A stretch of 61,196 nt of DNA from Sphingomonas sp. ERG5 (GTDB lineage Bacteria > Pseudomonadota > Alphaproteobacteria > Sphingomonadales > Sphingomonadaceae): positions 1 to 61,196 of the forward strand of contig NZ_JSXI01000025.1 in assembly GCF_000803065.1 (NCBI RefSeq), in the 5' to 3' direction. Below the pieces are notes generated by a model. That model ran no database searches and was not told the origin of the DNA. It worked only from the letters and a program-made list of their open reading frames with translations. Shown here in pieces: positions 24,945 through 33,801 of the stretch. The translations under genes and the position numbers were made by a program. The first letter of the stretch is position 1, and each line of letters opens with the position of its first letter.

Positions 24945-26453
24945 ATGACCGCTCTCGACCCTGTTCCGTATCCGATCGACGCGTTGCCCGCGCGTGGCGC
25001 GGCCGATGACATCGCGCTGATTGACCGTGCCGGCACGCTCAGCTTTGCCGAACTGGAGGCGCTGACCGGACAAGTGGCAGCCTGGCTAGCCGTGCAAGGC
25101 CTTGCGCCAGGCGACCGGATCGCAAGCTGGCTGCCCAAGACGCGGATGGCATGCGTGCTGCCGATGGCGGCCCCGCGCGCGGGGCTGGTGCATGTGCCGG
25201 TCAATCCGATGCTCAAGCACGGCCAGGTCGCGCACATTCTGGCCGACAGTGGAGCATCGCTGCTGATCACCCAATCGGTGCGTGCCGGTACGCTGGAGAC
25301 CGGGGATGTGCCCGCCAATTGCCGGATCGCGCTGGAGGACGAGGTAACGGCACGTGACGTCATGCCATCATCCGCCGCCGATCCCGGTGCTCTAGCAGCG
25401 ATCCTCTATACGTCCGGATCGACCGGTCGGCCCAAGGGCGTAATGCTCAGCCACGCCAATATGTGGCTCGGCGCGATCTCGGTGGCGCATTATCTGAAGC
25501 TGGTGCCCGCCGATCGCGTGCTCGGTGTGCTGCCGTTGAGCTTCGATTATGGACAGAATCAGCTCTTCTCGACCTGGGCCGCGGGCGCGAGCTATGCGCC
25601 GCTCGACTATCTGACCGCGCGCGATGTCGTAAAGGCGATCGAGCGGCTGGAGGCGACGACATTGGCGGGTGTGCCGCCGCTTTGGGTCCAGTTGCTCGAA
25701 GCGGACTGGCCGGCCGAGACCGCCGCGCGGCTGAAGCGGCTGACCAATTCGGGCGGCGCTTTGACGCCGCGCATGGTCCGCGGCTTGCGCGGGCGTTTTC
25801 CGGACGCGGATCTCTATCCGATGTACGGACTGACCGAGGCGTTTCGTTCGACTTATCTCGATCCCGCGCTGGTCGATGCGCATCCCGACGCGATGGGACG
25901 AGCGATCCCCTTTACCGAGGTGATGACGGTGCGCGCGGATGGTTCGCGCGCTGGGCCGGGCGAGCCGGGCGAGCTGGTTCATGCCGGCCCGCTGGTGGCG
26001 CAGGGCTATTGGCAGGACGCGGAACGCACCGCGCAGCGCTTCCGTGCCGCGCCCGACTGGGCGGAGTCGGGTGGCATGGCGGTGTGGTCGGGCGACACGG
26101 TGGTCGAGGGCGTGGACGGCCTGTTCCGATTTGTCGGGCGCGATGACGAGATGATCAAATCCGCCGGCAACCGGATCAGCCCGACCGAAATCGAGGAAGC
26201 CGTGTTGTCGGGCGGCGAGGTGGCGGAAGCGGTGGCATTGGGTGTGGCGGACCCACGGCTGGGTCAGGCGATCCTCGTTGTCGGCCGGGCGATTGGCGAT
26301 GCCGGTGATGCCGAAGTCCGGCTGCGCGATCGGCTCCGGCGCGATTTGCCGAGCTTCATGCAACCGGTGCGTTATGAATGGCGCGAGGCATTGCCTCGTA
26401 ACGCCAATGGTAAACTCGACCGGGCGACGCTGAGGGCGGAGATGACGTCATGA
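24945..26453 (+). CDS. AMP-forming acyl ligase, exosortase A system-associated
   Basis: Adenylate-forming ligase (ANL superfamily), about 502 aa. It shows the AMP-binding core ILYTSGSTGRPKGVMLSH, then PMYGLTEAF and the C-terminal GRDDEMIKSAGNRISPTEIEE hinge and NANGKLDRATLR (catalytic Lys). The ATG at 24945 has AAGG 4 nt upstream; the open frame extends further left but overlaps the divergent control region. It is translationally coupled with the following decarboxylase (4-nt overlap). It presumably loads the acyl carrier protein encoded opposite. Confidence 0.9.
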   Translation: MTALDPVPYPIDALPARGAADDIALIDRAGTLSFAELEALTGQVAAWLAVQGLAPGDRIASWLPKTRMACVLPMAAPRAGLVHVPVNPMLKHGQVAHILADSGASLLITQSVRAGTLETGDVPANCRIALEDEVTARDVMPSSAADPGALAAILYTSGSTGRPKGVMLSHANMWLGAISVAHYLKLVPADRVLGVLPLSFDYGQNQLFSTWAAGASYAPLDYLTARDVVKAIERLEATTLAGVPPLWVQLLEADWPAETAARLKRLTNSGGALTPRMVRGLRGRFPDADLYPMYGLTEAFRSTYLDPALVDAHPDAMGRAIPFTEVMTVRADGSRAGPGEPGELVHAGPLVAQGYWQDAERTAQRFRAAPDWAESGGMAVWSGDTVVEGVDGLFRFVGRDDEMIKSAGNRISPTEIEEAVLSGGEVAEAVALGVADPRLGQAILVVGRAIGDAGDAEVRLRDRLRRDLPSFMQPVRYEWREALPRNANGKLDRATLRAEMTS

Positions 26454-27685
26454 AGCCAATGGGGGCGATACCCGCGGAATTCTTGGGGCCAGGGCCGTTG
26501 ACGATCGCCGGTCGCAGTGCTGCGGAATGGATCGATGCGGCGGGCAGCAGCCCGGTTTTCGTCTATGATGCCGGTATCGCCGCGGCACGCGTGGCGCGAT
26601 TCCGCGCCGCGATGCCGGCGGGGCTGGACCTGCATTATGCGATCAAGGCCAATCCGGCGCCGCCGATGATCGCGGCGCTGGCGCGACTGGTCGACGGGCT
26701 TGACGTCGCCTCGGCCGGCGAATTGTCGCTGGCGCTGGCGGAAAAGCCGACCGACCGGATCAGCTTTGCCGGGCCCGGCAAGCGCGATGCCGAGCTCGAG
26801 GCGGCAATTGGCGCTGGCGCGACGATCAATCTGGAATCGGAAGGCGAGGCGGCGCGGGCCATTGCCGCGGGGCAGCGGCTTTGCGCTACACCGCGCCTTG
26901 CCGTGCGGGTGAATCCGGACATGGAGCTGCGCGGGTCTGGCATGAAGATGGGTGGACGGGCTTCCCCCTTTGGCGTCGATGCCGACCGCGTGCCGGCGCT
27001 GGTCAAGCAGATCATCGCGAGCGGCGCGGACTGGCGCGGCTTTCATATCTTCGCCGGATCCCAGGCGCTCAGCGCCGAGGCGATCATCGATACCCAGGCC
27101 GAGACGCTGGCGCTGGCCGGGCGCCTGGCAGACGATGTTGGCGTCATGCCGCCACTGGTCAATCTCGGCGGTGGCTTCGGCATCCCCTATTTCCCGGGTG
27201 ACGTCACGCTCGATGTCGAAGCGATCGGCGCCGCATTGGCCGAACGGCTGGCGGAGCGGGCCGGCTCGCTGGCCGATACGCGGTTTGCGATCGAGCTGGG
27301 TCGCTGGCTGGTTGGCGAATGCGGCGTTTATCTGACTCGCGTGATCGACCGGAAGGAGAGCCGGGGCGAGGCGTTCCTGGTCGTCGATGGCGGACTGCAT
27401 CATCAACTCGCGGCGTCGGGCAATTTCGGGACGGTGGTGAAGCGCAATTATCCTGTGGCGGTCGCCACCGCCGCTTATGATGCCCCGACCGAAACGGTCA
27501 GCGTCGTCGGATGCCTGTGCACGCCGCTCGACCGGCTCGCCGATCGCGTGACCCTGCCGGTGGCGCAGCCGGGTGACATCATCGCCATCTTCATGGCCGG
27601 CGCCTATGGTCTGACGGCGAGCCCGGCAGCCTTTCTCGGGCATCCCCAGCCAGCGGAAATCACGGCCAACGCCAGACAATCCTAA
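26450..27685 (+). CDS. PLP-dependent decarboxylase, exosortase A system-associated
   Basis: Fold-III PLP enzyme of the ornithine/diaminopimelate decarboxylase family. PLP Lys is in LHYAIKANPAPP near residue 66. Glycine-rich phosphate-binding VNLGGGFGIPYF and the C-terminal VVDGGLHHQLAASGN and VGCLCTPLDRLAD (active-site Cys loop) are present. At 411 aa it is full length. The family occurs in exosortase A loci next to the ligase; its true substrate is not established and may be an amino acid carried on, or released to, the acyl carrier system. Confidence 0.9.
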   Translation: MKPMGAIPAEFLGPGPLTIAGRSAAEWIDAAGSSPVFVYDAGIAAARVARFRAAMPAGLDLHYAIKANPAPPMIAALARLVDGLDVASAGELSLALAEKPTDRISFAGPGKRDAELEAAIGAGATINLESEGEAARAIAAGQRLCATPRLAVRVNPDMELRGSGMKMGGRASPFGVDADRVPALVKQIIASGADWRGFHIFAGSQALSAEAIIDTQAETLALAGRLADDVGVMPPLVNLGGGFGIPYFPGDVTLDVEAIGAALAERLAERAGSLADTRFAIELGRWLVGECGVYLTRVIDRKESRGEAFLVVDGGLHHQLAASGNFGTVVKRNYPVAVATAAYDAPTETVSVVGCLCTPLDRLADRVTLPVAQPGDIIAIFMAGAYGLTASPAAFLGHPQPAEITANARQS

Positions 27686-27784
27686 CGCTATCTTTACCTC
27701 CTTAATCGCATAGCGCCGATGTAGCCGTGCGCCTCGCTGGAATGACGTCACCAGCGAAACGCGTTGCGGCAGGAGGCCAGTGCA

Positions 27785-28429
27785 ATGCGTTTTTCGACTA
27801 TTCCCAAGGGGTTCGCCGTCGCAGGGATCGCGGCGACCATGCTCAATGGTTGCACCGGCGGGGGTGGCCGATCGCAATTGCCGCCTGCGTCCTTCGTGGC
27901 GAAGCAGGAACAGCCGGGCGAGGAATATGTCATTGGCCCGCTCGACCAGCTCAACATTTTCGTGTGGCGCAACCCCGAACTGTCGGCGAAGGTGCAGGTG
28001 CGCCCCGACGGCCGGATCACCACACCGCTGATTTCGGACATGCCCGCAGTCGGCAAGACCCCGGCGATGCTCGCTGACGATATGAAGATCGCGCTGAGCG
28101 AATATATCAAGGATCCGATCGTCTCGGTGATCGTGGAGAATTTCTCCGGCACGTTCAGCCAGCAGGTGCGCATCGTCGGCGCGACCGAAAAGCCGGCGTC
28201 GATCCCGTATCGCGCCAACATGACGTTGCTCGACGCGATGATCGCGGTCGGGGGCTTGAGCCAATATGCCGCCGGCAACAAGGCCCGGCTGGTGCGCTAC
28301 GACCGTACCACCGGCAAGCAGGTCGAATATAATATCAAGCTCTCCAGCTTGCTGAAGAATGGCGATGCCAAGGCAAATGTCCGGCTGGAACCGGGTGACG
28401 TCATCATCATCCCCGAATCGATGTTCTGA
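27785..28429 (+). CDS. Outer-membrane polysaccharide export lipoprotein (Wza-like, XrtA-associated)
   Basis: Polysaccharide export protein that should form the outer-membrane part of the exopolysaccharide exporter. The N terminus has a lipoprotein signal (VAGIAATMLNGC, lipobox Cys near residue 22). The export domain starts YVIGPLDQLNIFVWRNPELS and VRPDGRITTPLISDM, with SLBB-type segments after QVRIVGATEKPASIPY. The ATG at 27785 follows GGAGG by 8 nt. The 99-bp gap to the decarboxylase may hold an internal promoter. Size (214 aa) suits the short export type. Confidence 0.92.
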   Translation: MRFSTIPKGFAVAGIAATMLNGCTGGGGRSQLPPASFVAKQEQPGEEYVIGPLDQLNIFVWRNPELSAKVQVRPDGRITTPLISDMPAVGKTPAMLADDMKIALSEYIKDPIVSVIVENFSGTFSQQVRIVGATEKPASIPYRANMTLLDAMIAVGGLSQYAAGNKARLVRYDRTTGKQVEYNIKLSSLLKNGDAKANVRLEPGDVIIIPESMF

Positions 28430-28441
28430 GGGGGGCCGGGG

Positions 28442-29959
28442 GTGAACGGACTTTATGATGAACTGAGGGTCGCGATACATGCGGTCTGGACGCGGCGCTG
28501 GCTGGCGCTCGCGGTCGCCTGGGGAATCGCGGTTGTCGGCTGGTTCGTCGTGGCGCAAATCCCCAGCAGCTACGAATCGCGGGCCCGCGTATTCGTCCAG
28601 ATGCAGTCTATCCTGCCGTCCAAGATCGGCATCACGCAGATGGAACAGCAGCAGGACGTCGACCGGGTGCGCCAGACGCTGACCTCGGCGGTCAATCTGC
28701 AGAAGGTCGTACGCGGCACCGATCTTGCCAATACCGTATCAACCGATCGCGACATCGCGGATCGGGTCGCCGGACTGCAAAAGGCGATCAAGGTCACCGC
28801 GCAGCAGGATAATCTGTTCGAAATCACCGCGACCGGCAGCAGTCCGAAGGTCGTGCGCCAGATTGTGCAGAAGCTGATCGACATCTTCGTCGAGGAAAAT
28901 CTTGCCGGCGATCGCGACGAGACCAGCCAGACCCTGCGTTTTCTCGATGCGCAGCTCGAGCAGCGCCAGAAGCAGTTGCAGGACGCAGAGGCGAAAAAAA
29001 CGGATTTCCAGAACCGCTATCTCGGCTCGCTGCCGGGCACCGGGTCGCTGACCGATCGCATGGGGGCTTCCCGCACGCAGATGGCGCAGGTCGACAGCGA
29101 TCTCGCTGCAGCGCAATCGAGCCTTGCCGCAGTCACCGGTCAGATGGCGGGGACACCGCAGAATGTTGCCGGTGTCGGTGGTGGACCGACGGCCGGGCCG
29201 GCGCGTGCGCGGCTCGCCGCGATCCAGGGGCAGATTGCCGAAGCACGTGGCCGCGGCTTTACCGACAATCATCCCGACATGGTGGCGCTCAGGGGCCAGT
29301 TGGCGGCGGCACAGGCCGCTGCGCGCAACGAGCCGGTGGTCGGCGGCGGGGCGGGAAGCGCGTCCAACCCGCTCTATCTGTCGTTGCGTTCGATGCAGGC
29401 CGAGAAGCAGTCGCAAGTCGCCGCGCTGATGATGCGCAAGAAGCAGCTGCAGGGCGATCTCGACACGATCAATTCGAAGCTGGCGGGCGACCCGGCGGTT
29501 GCCGCCGAACAGGGGCAGATCGAACGCAATTATGCGGTCCTGAAGGACCAGTATGACAAGATGCTCGCTGACCGCGAAGACATCAAGCTGCGCGGCCAGG
29601 CCCAGACCCAGACCGACGCGGTCAAATTCAGCGTGATCGATCCGCCGACCGCACCGCGCGTGCCCAATGCGCCGAACCGGCCATTGCTACTCACCGGCGC
29701 ATTGATCGCCGCGATTTGCGGCGGGATCGGCGCGGCCTTTGCGATGGGCCAGTTGCAGACGACCTTTGCGACGTCCGGCCGGCTGGAACGCGCGACCGGC
29801 ATGCCGGTGATCGGGTCGATCGGCGAGATGGTGACCAAGGCGCAGATCGCCGATCGTCGCCGCAAGCTGATGTATTTCGGCGGCGGCGCGGCAGCGCTGG
29901 CCGTCGCCTATGTGGCGCTGCTCGGCGTCGAAATGGTTTCGCGGGGGATGGCGGCATGA
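28442..29959 (+). CDS. Polysaccharide chain-length determinant (XrtA-associated Wzz-like)
   Basis: Inner-membrane Wzz-type protein that sets polysaccharide chain length and couples to the tyrosine kinase encoded next. One membrane helix lies near residues 19-37 (LALAVAWGIAVVGWFVV), followed by a long periplasmic coiled-coil region rich in Gln, Arg and Glu (LDAQLEQRQKQLQDAEAKK), and C-terminal membrane helices with the PNAPNRPLLLTGALIAA proline-rich entry typical of Wzz. The start is GTG at 28442. At 505 aa it is the long form without a fused kinase. Confidence 0.9.
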   Translation: MNGLYDELRVAIHAVWTRRWLALAVAWGIAVVGWFVVAQIPSSYESRARVFVQMQSILPSKIGITQMEQQQDVDRVRQTLTSAVNLQKVVRGTDLANTVSTDRDIADRVAGLQKAIKVTAQQDNLFEITATGSSPKVVRQIVQKLIDIFVEENLAGDRDETSQTLRFLDAQLEQRQKQLQDAEAKKTDFQNRYLGSLPGTGSLTDRMGASRTQMAQVDSDLAAAQSSLAAVTGQMAGTPQNVAGVGGGPTAGPARARLAAIQGQIAEARGRGFTDNHPDMVALRGQLAAAQAAARNEPVVGGGAGSASNPLYLSLRSMQAEKQSQVAALMMRKKQLQGDLDTINSKLAGDPAVAAEQGQIERNYAVLKDQYDKMLADREDIKLRGQAQTQTDAVKFSVIDPPTAPRVPNAPNRPLLLTGALIAAICGGIGAAFAMGQLQTTFATSGRLERATGMPVIGSIGEMVTKAQIADRRRKLMYFGGGAAALAVAYVALLGVEMVSRGMAA

Positions 29960-30993
29960 CCGAGGCGCCACGGAAGATACAGGCGTCGTTGCTCGAACGC
30001 GCGGCGCAGGTTTATGATTTCGACGCGCATCTGCGCGCTCGTGGGGCCTTGCCGGGGCTGCCGGCATCGGCTCCCGAGCCTGAATTTGCACCGATTCCCA
30101 AGCCTGTGCCCGTGATCAAGCCGGCCTTGGTCCTGGAGCCTGTCGCTGCTCCTGATCCCGAGCCCGTTCTCAAGCCGGTGCCGCAGCCAATCCGGCAGCA
30201 CACCGCGCCAGCGGCAGCCCCGGCGCCTCGCACGCGTCCTCGTCCGGGCGGGGCAGGGGCATCGATTGCGATTGATCGCGCGATGCTGGCAGAAAGAGGG
30301 TTGCTGGTTCCCGGCGCCGCCGTCGATGCGCTGGCCGAGGAGTTTCGTCTGGTGAAGCGGCATTTGCTGCTTACCGCGCGGACCGTGAAGCTGCAGGATG
30401 AGGACCGGTCGCGCGCCATATTGGTGTGTTCGCCTAATACGGATGAGGGCAAGACCTTTTGCGCGGTCAATCTGGCGATCTCGCTGGCGGCCGAGCGCGA
30501 CACCGAAGTGCTGCTGGTCGATGCCGATTTCGCCAAGCCCGATGTGATGCGACGCCTGGGCGCGAGTGACGGGCCGGGTCTGCTCGACGTGCTCGCCGAT
30601 CCGAGGATCGAGGTCGAAAGCTGTGTCGTCGCGACCGATATCCCGCAACTCAGCCTGTTGCCGTGCGGGACCAAGTCGAACACCGACACCGAATTGCTGG
30701 CCAGCGACCGTACTGCCGCGCTGATCGCGACGCTGCTCGCGGCGGATCCGCACCGCATCATCATCTTCGATTCGCCGCCCGCATTGGCGGCCTCACCTGC
30801 CGGTGTGCTCGCCACGCAGGTCGGGCAGGTCATGCTGGTGGTCCGTGCCGACAAGACGAGCGAGGGCGACCTGCGTCAGGCGGTCGCGCTGCTCGATGGG
30901 TGCGACCATATTCAACTGGTCCTGAACGCCGTGTCGTTCGTCCCCGGGGGCCGCCGCTTCGGTAGCTATTATGGCCAGGAGGACGCCACGTGA
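29956..30993 (+). CDS. Tyrosine autokinase, XrtA-associated (BY-kinase)
   Basis: Cytoplasmic bacterial tyrosine kinase that partners the chain-length protein. A Pro-rich segment of about 60 residues (38-100) precedes the kinase. The P-loop is CSPNTDEGKTFCAVNLA (residues 158-174), Walker A' is LLVDADFAKPDV, and a Walker B-like IIIFDSPPALA is present. The C terminus carries only a short tyrosine pair (FGSYYGQ), not the long Tyr cluster of Wzc. The ATG at 29956 overlaps the previous stop; an open extension upstream is a shadow. Confidence 0.9.
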   Translation: MTEAPRKIQASLLERAAQVYDFDAHLRARGALPGLPASAPEPEFAPIPKPVPVIKPALVLEPVAAPDPEPVLKPVPQPIRQHTAPAAAPAPRTRPRPGGAGASIAIDRAMLAERGLLVPGAAVDALAEEFRLVKRHLLLTARTVKLQDEDRSRAILVCSPNTDEGKTFCAVNLAISLAAERDTEVLLVDADFAKPDVMRRLGASDGPGLLDVLADPRIEVESCVVATDIPQLSLLPCGTKSNTDTELLASDRTAALIATLLAADPHRIIIFDSPPALAASPAGVLATQVGQVMLVVRADKTSEGDLRQAVALLDGCDHIQLVLNAVSFVPGGRRFGSYYGQEDAT

Positions 30994-32588
30994 CGCGGGC
31001 CCATTATCTCATCGCCGCCGGCATGATCGCGCTCGTCGCGAGCCCCGCCGCCGCGCGCGAAAAATCGATCGCGCCTTACATCGAACTCGGTCAGGTGCTG
31101 ACCGCTGATCTCAATGGCGGCGACGTCCTGACCTATTCGACCATTGCCGCTGGCGTCGATGCGTCGATCCACAATCGGCGGGCTGAGGTGCAGATCAGCT
31201 ATCGTTACGAACGTCGGATCAGCTGGAACAAGAATGTCGGCGATGACGACATTCATAGCGGTTTGGCGCGCGCAGCGGTGAAGGTCGCCCCGGGCGTGAG
31301 CATCGAGGGCGGTGCGCTGGCGACTCGCGCGCGGTCGGATATTCGCGGATCGGCGCCGGTGGGGCTCGCCGGCAATGTCGACAATATCAGCCAGGTCTAT
31401 TCGGCTTATGTCGGTCCAACGGTATCGACTCATGTCGGCCCGGTCAGCGTCGGGGCGAGCTATCGTTTCGCCTATACCAAGGTTGAGGACCCCGGCTTCA
31501 CCGGTGTGGCTCCGGGCAGCCCGCGGCTCGACAATTACGACAGTTCGAGAAGCCATGTCCTGCAGGCGAGCGCCGGGGTGAAGGCGGGCACCGTGCTGCC
31601 GGTCGGGGTGACCGTCAGCGGCGCTTATGAGCGCGAGGATGCCGGCCAGCTCGACCAACGCTACGAAGGCAAATATGGCCGCGCCGACCTGGTCCTGCCG
31701 GTTTTGCCGACGCTCGCGCTCACCGCGGGCGTGGGTTATGAGAAGATCGAAATCAGCCAGCGCGACGCGGTCGTGGACGGCACCGGTCAGCCGGTGGTCG
31801 ATTCCAACGGCCGCTTCCGCACCGATCCCGCCTCGCCGCGTCGTATTGCCTATGAAACCGACGGGCTGATCTACGACGCCGGCGTCATCTGGAAACCGTC
31901 GTCGCGCACCACGCTGCAGGCGCGTGTCGGCAAGCGTTATGGCGGCACGATCTACACCGGCTCGCTGAGCTACGCCGCGACCCGTTCGCTCGGGATCCAG
32001 ATCGGCGTGTATGACAGCGTCGAAACCTTTGGGCGTCAGTTGCGCGATGGTATCGCCGGCCTGCCGACGAGCTTCGTCGAGCAGCGCGATTCATTCGGTC
32101 AGCAATTTTCCGGCTGCACCTTCGGCACATCGAGCGCGTCGACCGGCGGGTGCCTGAACGATGTGTTCCAGTCGATCGCTACTGCGAGCTATCGCGCACG
32201 CGGCATCGATGCCGTGATCTCGGCAAACCGCGGCCCCCTGAGCTTCGGTGTCGGTGCGGGTTATGCCAATCGCCGCTTCTACGCGCCGAGAGGCGGCACC
32301 GGCTACAGCGTCAATGGCGTGACCGACGAGAGCTATTATGCCCAGGCGTTCCTGTCGGCATCGCTTGACCGGAATTCCGGCATCAGCGCCAATGTCGTCG
32401 CCAATTATTTCGAGAGCGGTATCGGTAACACGCCGGGCATCTTCTCAGCGGGAGCGACGGGGCTCTACTATCGTAATTTCGGACGCATCGGGGCGACCGT
32501 GTCGGCCGGAATCTATTCGTTCAGCCAGGAAGGTGCGGACGATCAATATTCGGCACAGGCGCAAGTGGGTGTGCGGTATCAATTCTGA
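30990..32588 (+). CDS. Outer-membrane beta-barrel protein, PEP-CTERM/XrtA system-associated
   Basis: Predicted secreted outer-membrane protein of 532 aa. The signal peptide is AAGMIALVASPAAAREK. The rest shows alternating polar and hydrophobic residues with Tyr/Arg-rich strands (VQISYRYERRISW, VGASYRFAYTKVE, LQARVGKRYGGTIYTGSLSY) and ends in a typical barrel C-terminal strand, QAQVGVRYQF, with terminal Phe. Proteins of this size and position occur in exosortase A loci. It may complete the polysaccharide export path. Start is GTG at 30990, overlapping the kinase stop. Confidence 0.85.
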   Translation: MTRAHYLIAAGMIALVASPAAAREKSIAPYIELGQVLTADLNGGDVLTYSTIAAGVDASIHNRRAEVQISYRYERRISWNKNVGDDDIHSGLARAAVKVAPGVSIEGGALATRARSDIRGSAPVGLAGNVDNISQVYSAYVGPTVSTHVGPVSVGASYRFAYTKVEDPGFTGVAPGSPRLDNYDSSRSHVLQASAGVKAGTVLPVGVTVSGAYEREDAGQLDQRYEGKYGRADLVLPVLPTLALTAGVGYEKIEISQRDAVVDGTGQPVVDSNGRFRTDPASPRRIAYETDGLIYDAGVIWKPSSRTTLQARVGKRYGGTIYTGSLSYAATRSLGIQIGVYDSVETFGRQLRDGIAGLPTSFVEQRDSFGQQFSGCTFGTSSASTGGCLNDVFQSIATASYRARGIDAVISANRGPLSFGVGAGYANRRFYAPRGGTGYSVNGVTDESYYAQAFLSASLDRNSGISANVVANYFESGIGNTPGIFSAGATGLYYRNFGRIGATVSAGIYSFSQEGADDQYSAQAQVGVRYQF

Positions 32589-32624
32589 AAGGTGTAGAGC
32601 GTTAGCTCGCACAGGGTGGTGACG

Positions 32625-33794
32625 ATGTACGACGATCATTATGGATTGAGCGGACGACCGTTCCAGCTGACGCCGGATCCGCGTTTCTGGTTCGACACCG
32701 CGACTCACCGCAAGGCGATGGCCTATCTCGGCTATGGGCTGAGCCAGGGTGAGGGCTTTATCGTCATCACAGGCGATGTCGGGGCGGGCAAGACGACCCT
32801 GGTCGGCCATTTGATGGCGACGGTCGATCGCGAACGGCTGCATATCATCAAGATCGTCTCGACTCAGATCGAGGCCGATGATTTGCTGCGCATGGTCGCG
32901 GGCGGGCTTGATATCGACACCGCAGGCCAGACCAAGTCGCAGTTGCTTGCCGCGATCGAGCGAGGCCTGCACGCTACCGCGCGGTCGGGACGGCGCACCT
33001 TGCTGATCGTCGACGAGGCGCAGGCGCTCCCGGTGTCGGCGCTCGAAGAATTGCGCATGCTGTCCAATTTCCAGGCGGGCGGGCATGCGCTGCTGCAGAT
33101 ATTCCTGCTTGGCCAGCCCGAGTTCCGCCAACGGCTGCATGGCTCCGACCGGCTCGAACAATTGCGCCAGCGTGTCATCGCGATGCATCATCTCGACCCG
33201 ATGGGGCCGGAAGAAGTCGAACCCTATATGGTCCATCGCTTGTCGGTGGTGGGATGGCAGGGCCGCCCGAGCTTCACACCCGAAGCGTTCCAGGCATTGT
33301 ATCACGGCTCCGGCGGCGTGCCGCGCGTGCTTAATCAGCTTGCCGGTCGGGTATTGTTGTTCGGTGCGATCGAGCAGTTGGAATGCATCGATAGTGAGGT
33401 GGTCGAGGCGGTGATCACCGATATCGCCGGAGACTCCCCGGTGTCACGGCACACCGTCACCGCCAAGCCCGAGCCGGCGGAAGCTCCCCGGCCGCTGCCG
33501 ATCGTCGATGAAGCGACGGTGCCAAGCGAACCGCGTCCGATCCGCGCCGAGCGTGAGGCGGCATTGTCCCAAACGCCGCCGACACCGCTCGAGGTAGCAA
33601 CCGCGACGGAGTCGGAAATCGTGCCGGAAATGGCGGCTCCCGATCTGGTGCTCCTCGAGCGCATTGCAGCACTTGAGGAGCGCGTCGAGGAACAGGAAGC
33701 GGCGCTGCGCCGTGTCCTGACTTTGCTGGTCGACTGGGTCGAGGGTGAATCCAGCCCGGATATCGCGTCTGTGCGTCACGCGGCGGGGCGGTAG
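32625..33794 (+). CDS. XrtA-associated AAA ATPase (ExeA-like)
   Basis: Cytoplasmic ATPase resembling ExeA/GspA general-secretion ATPases. It starts YDDHYGLSGRPFQLTPDPRFWF, a hallmark of the family. Walker A is GDVGAGKTTLVG (residues 50-61), Walker B is TLLIVDEAQAL, and sensor region PEFRQRL follows. The AAA domain is about 260 aa; the tail is Pro/Glu-rich and ends in a short coiled coil (ERIAALEERVEEQEAALRRV). A GTG at 32616 could add three residues. It is likely to help locus-specific assembly or export. Confidence 0.88.
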   Translation: MYDDHYGLSGRPFQLTPDPRFWFDTATHRKAMAYLGYGLSQGEGFIVITGDVGAGKTTLVGHLMATVDRERLHIIKIVSTQIEADDLLRMVAGGLDIDTAGQTKSQLLAAIERGLHATARSGRRTLLIVDEAQALPVSALEELRMLSNFQAGGHALLQIFLLGQPEFRQRLHGSDRLEQLRQRVIAMHHLDPMGPEEVEPYMVHRLSVVGWQGRPSFTPEAFQALYHGSGGVPRVLNQLAGRVLLFGAIEQLECIDSEVVEAVITDIAGDSPVSRHTVTAKPEPAEAPRPLPIVDEATVPSEPRPIRAEREAALSQTPPTPLEVATATESEIVPEMAAPDLVLLERIAALEERVEEQEAALRRVLTLLVDWVEGESSPDIASVRHAAGR

Positions 33795-33801
33795 CCGGGC
33801 G

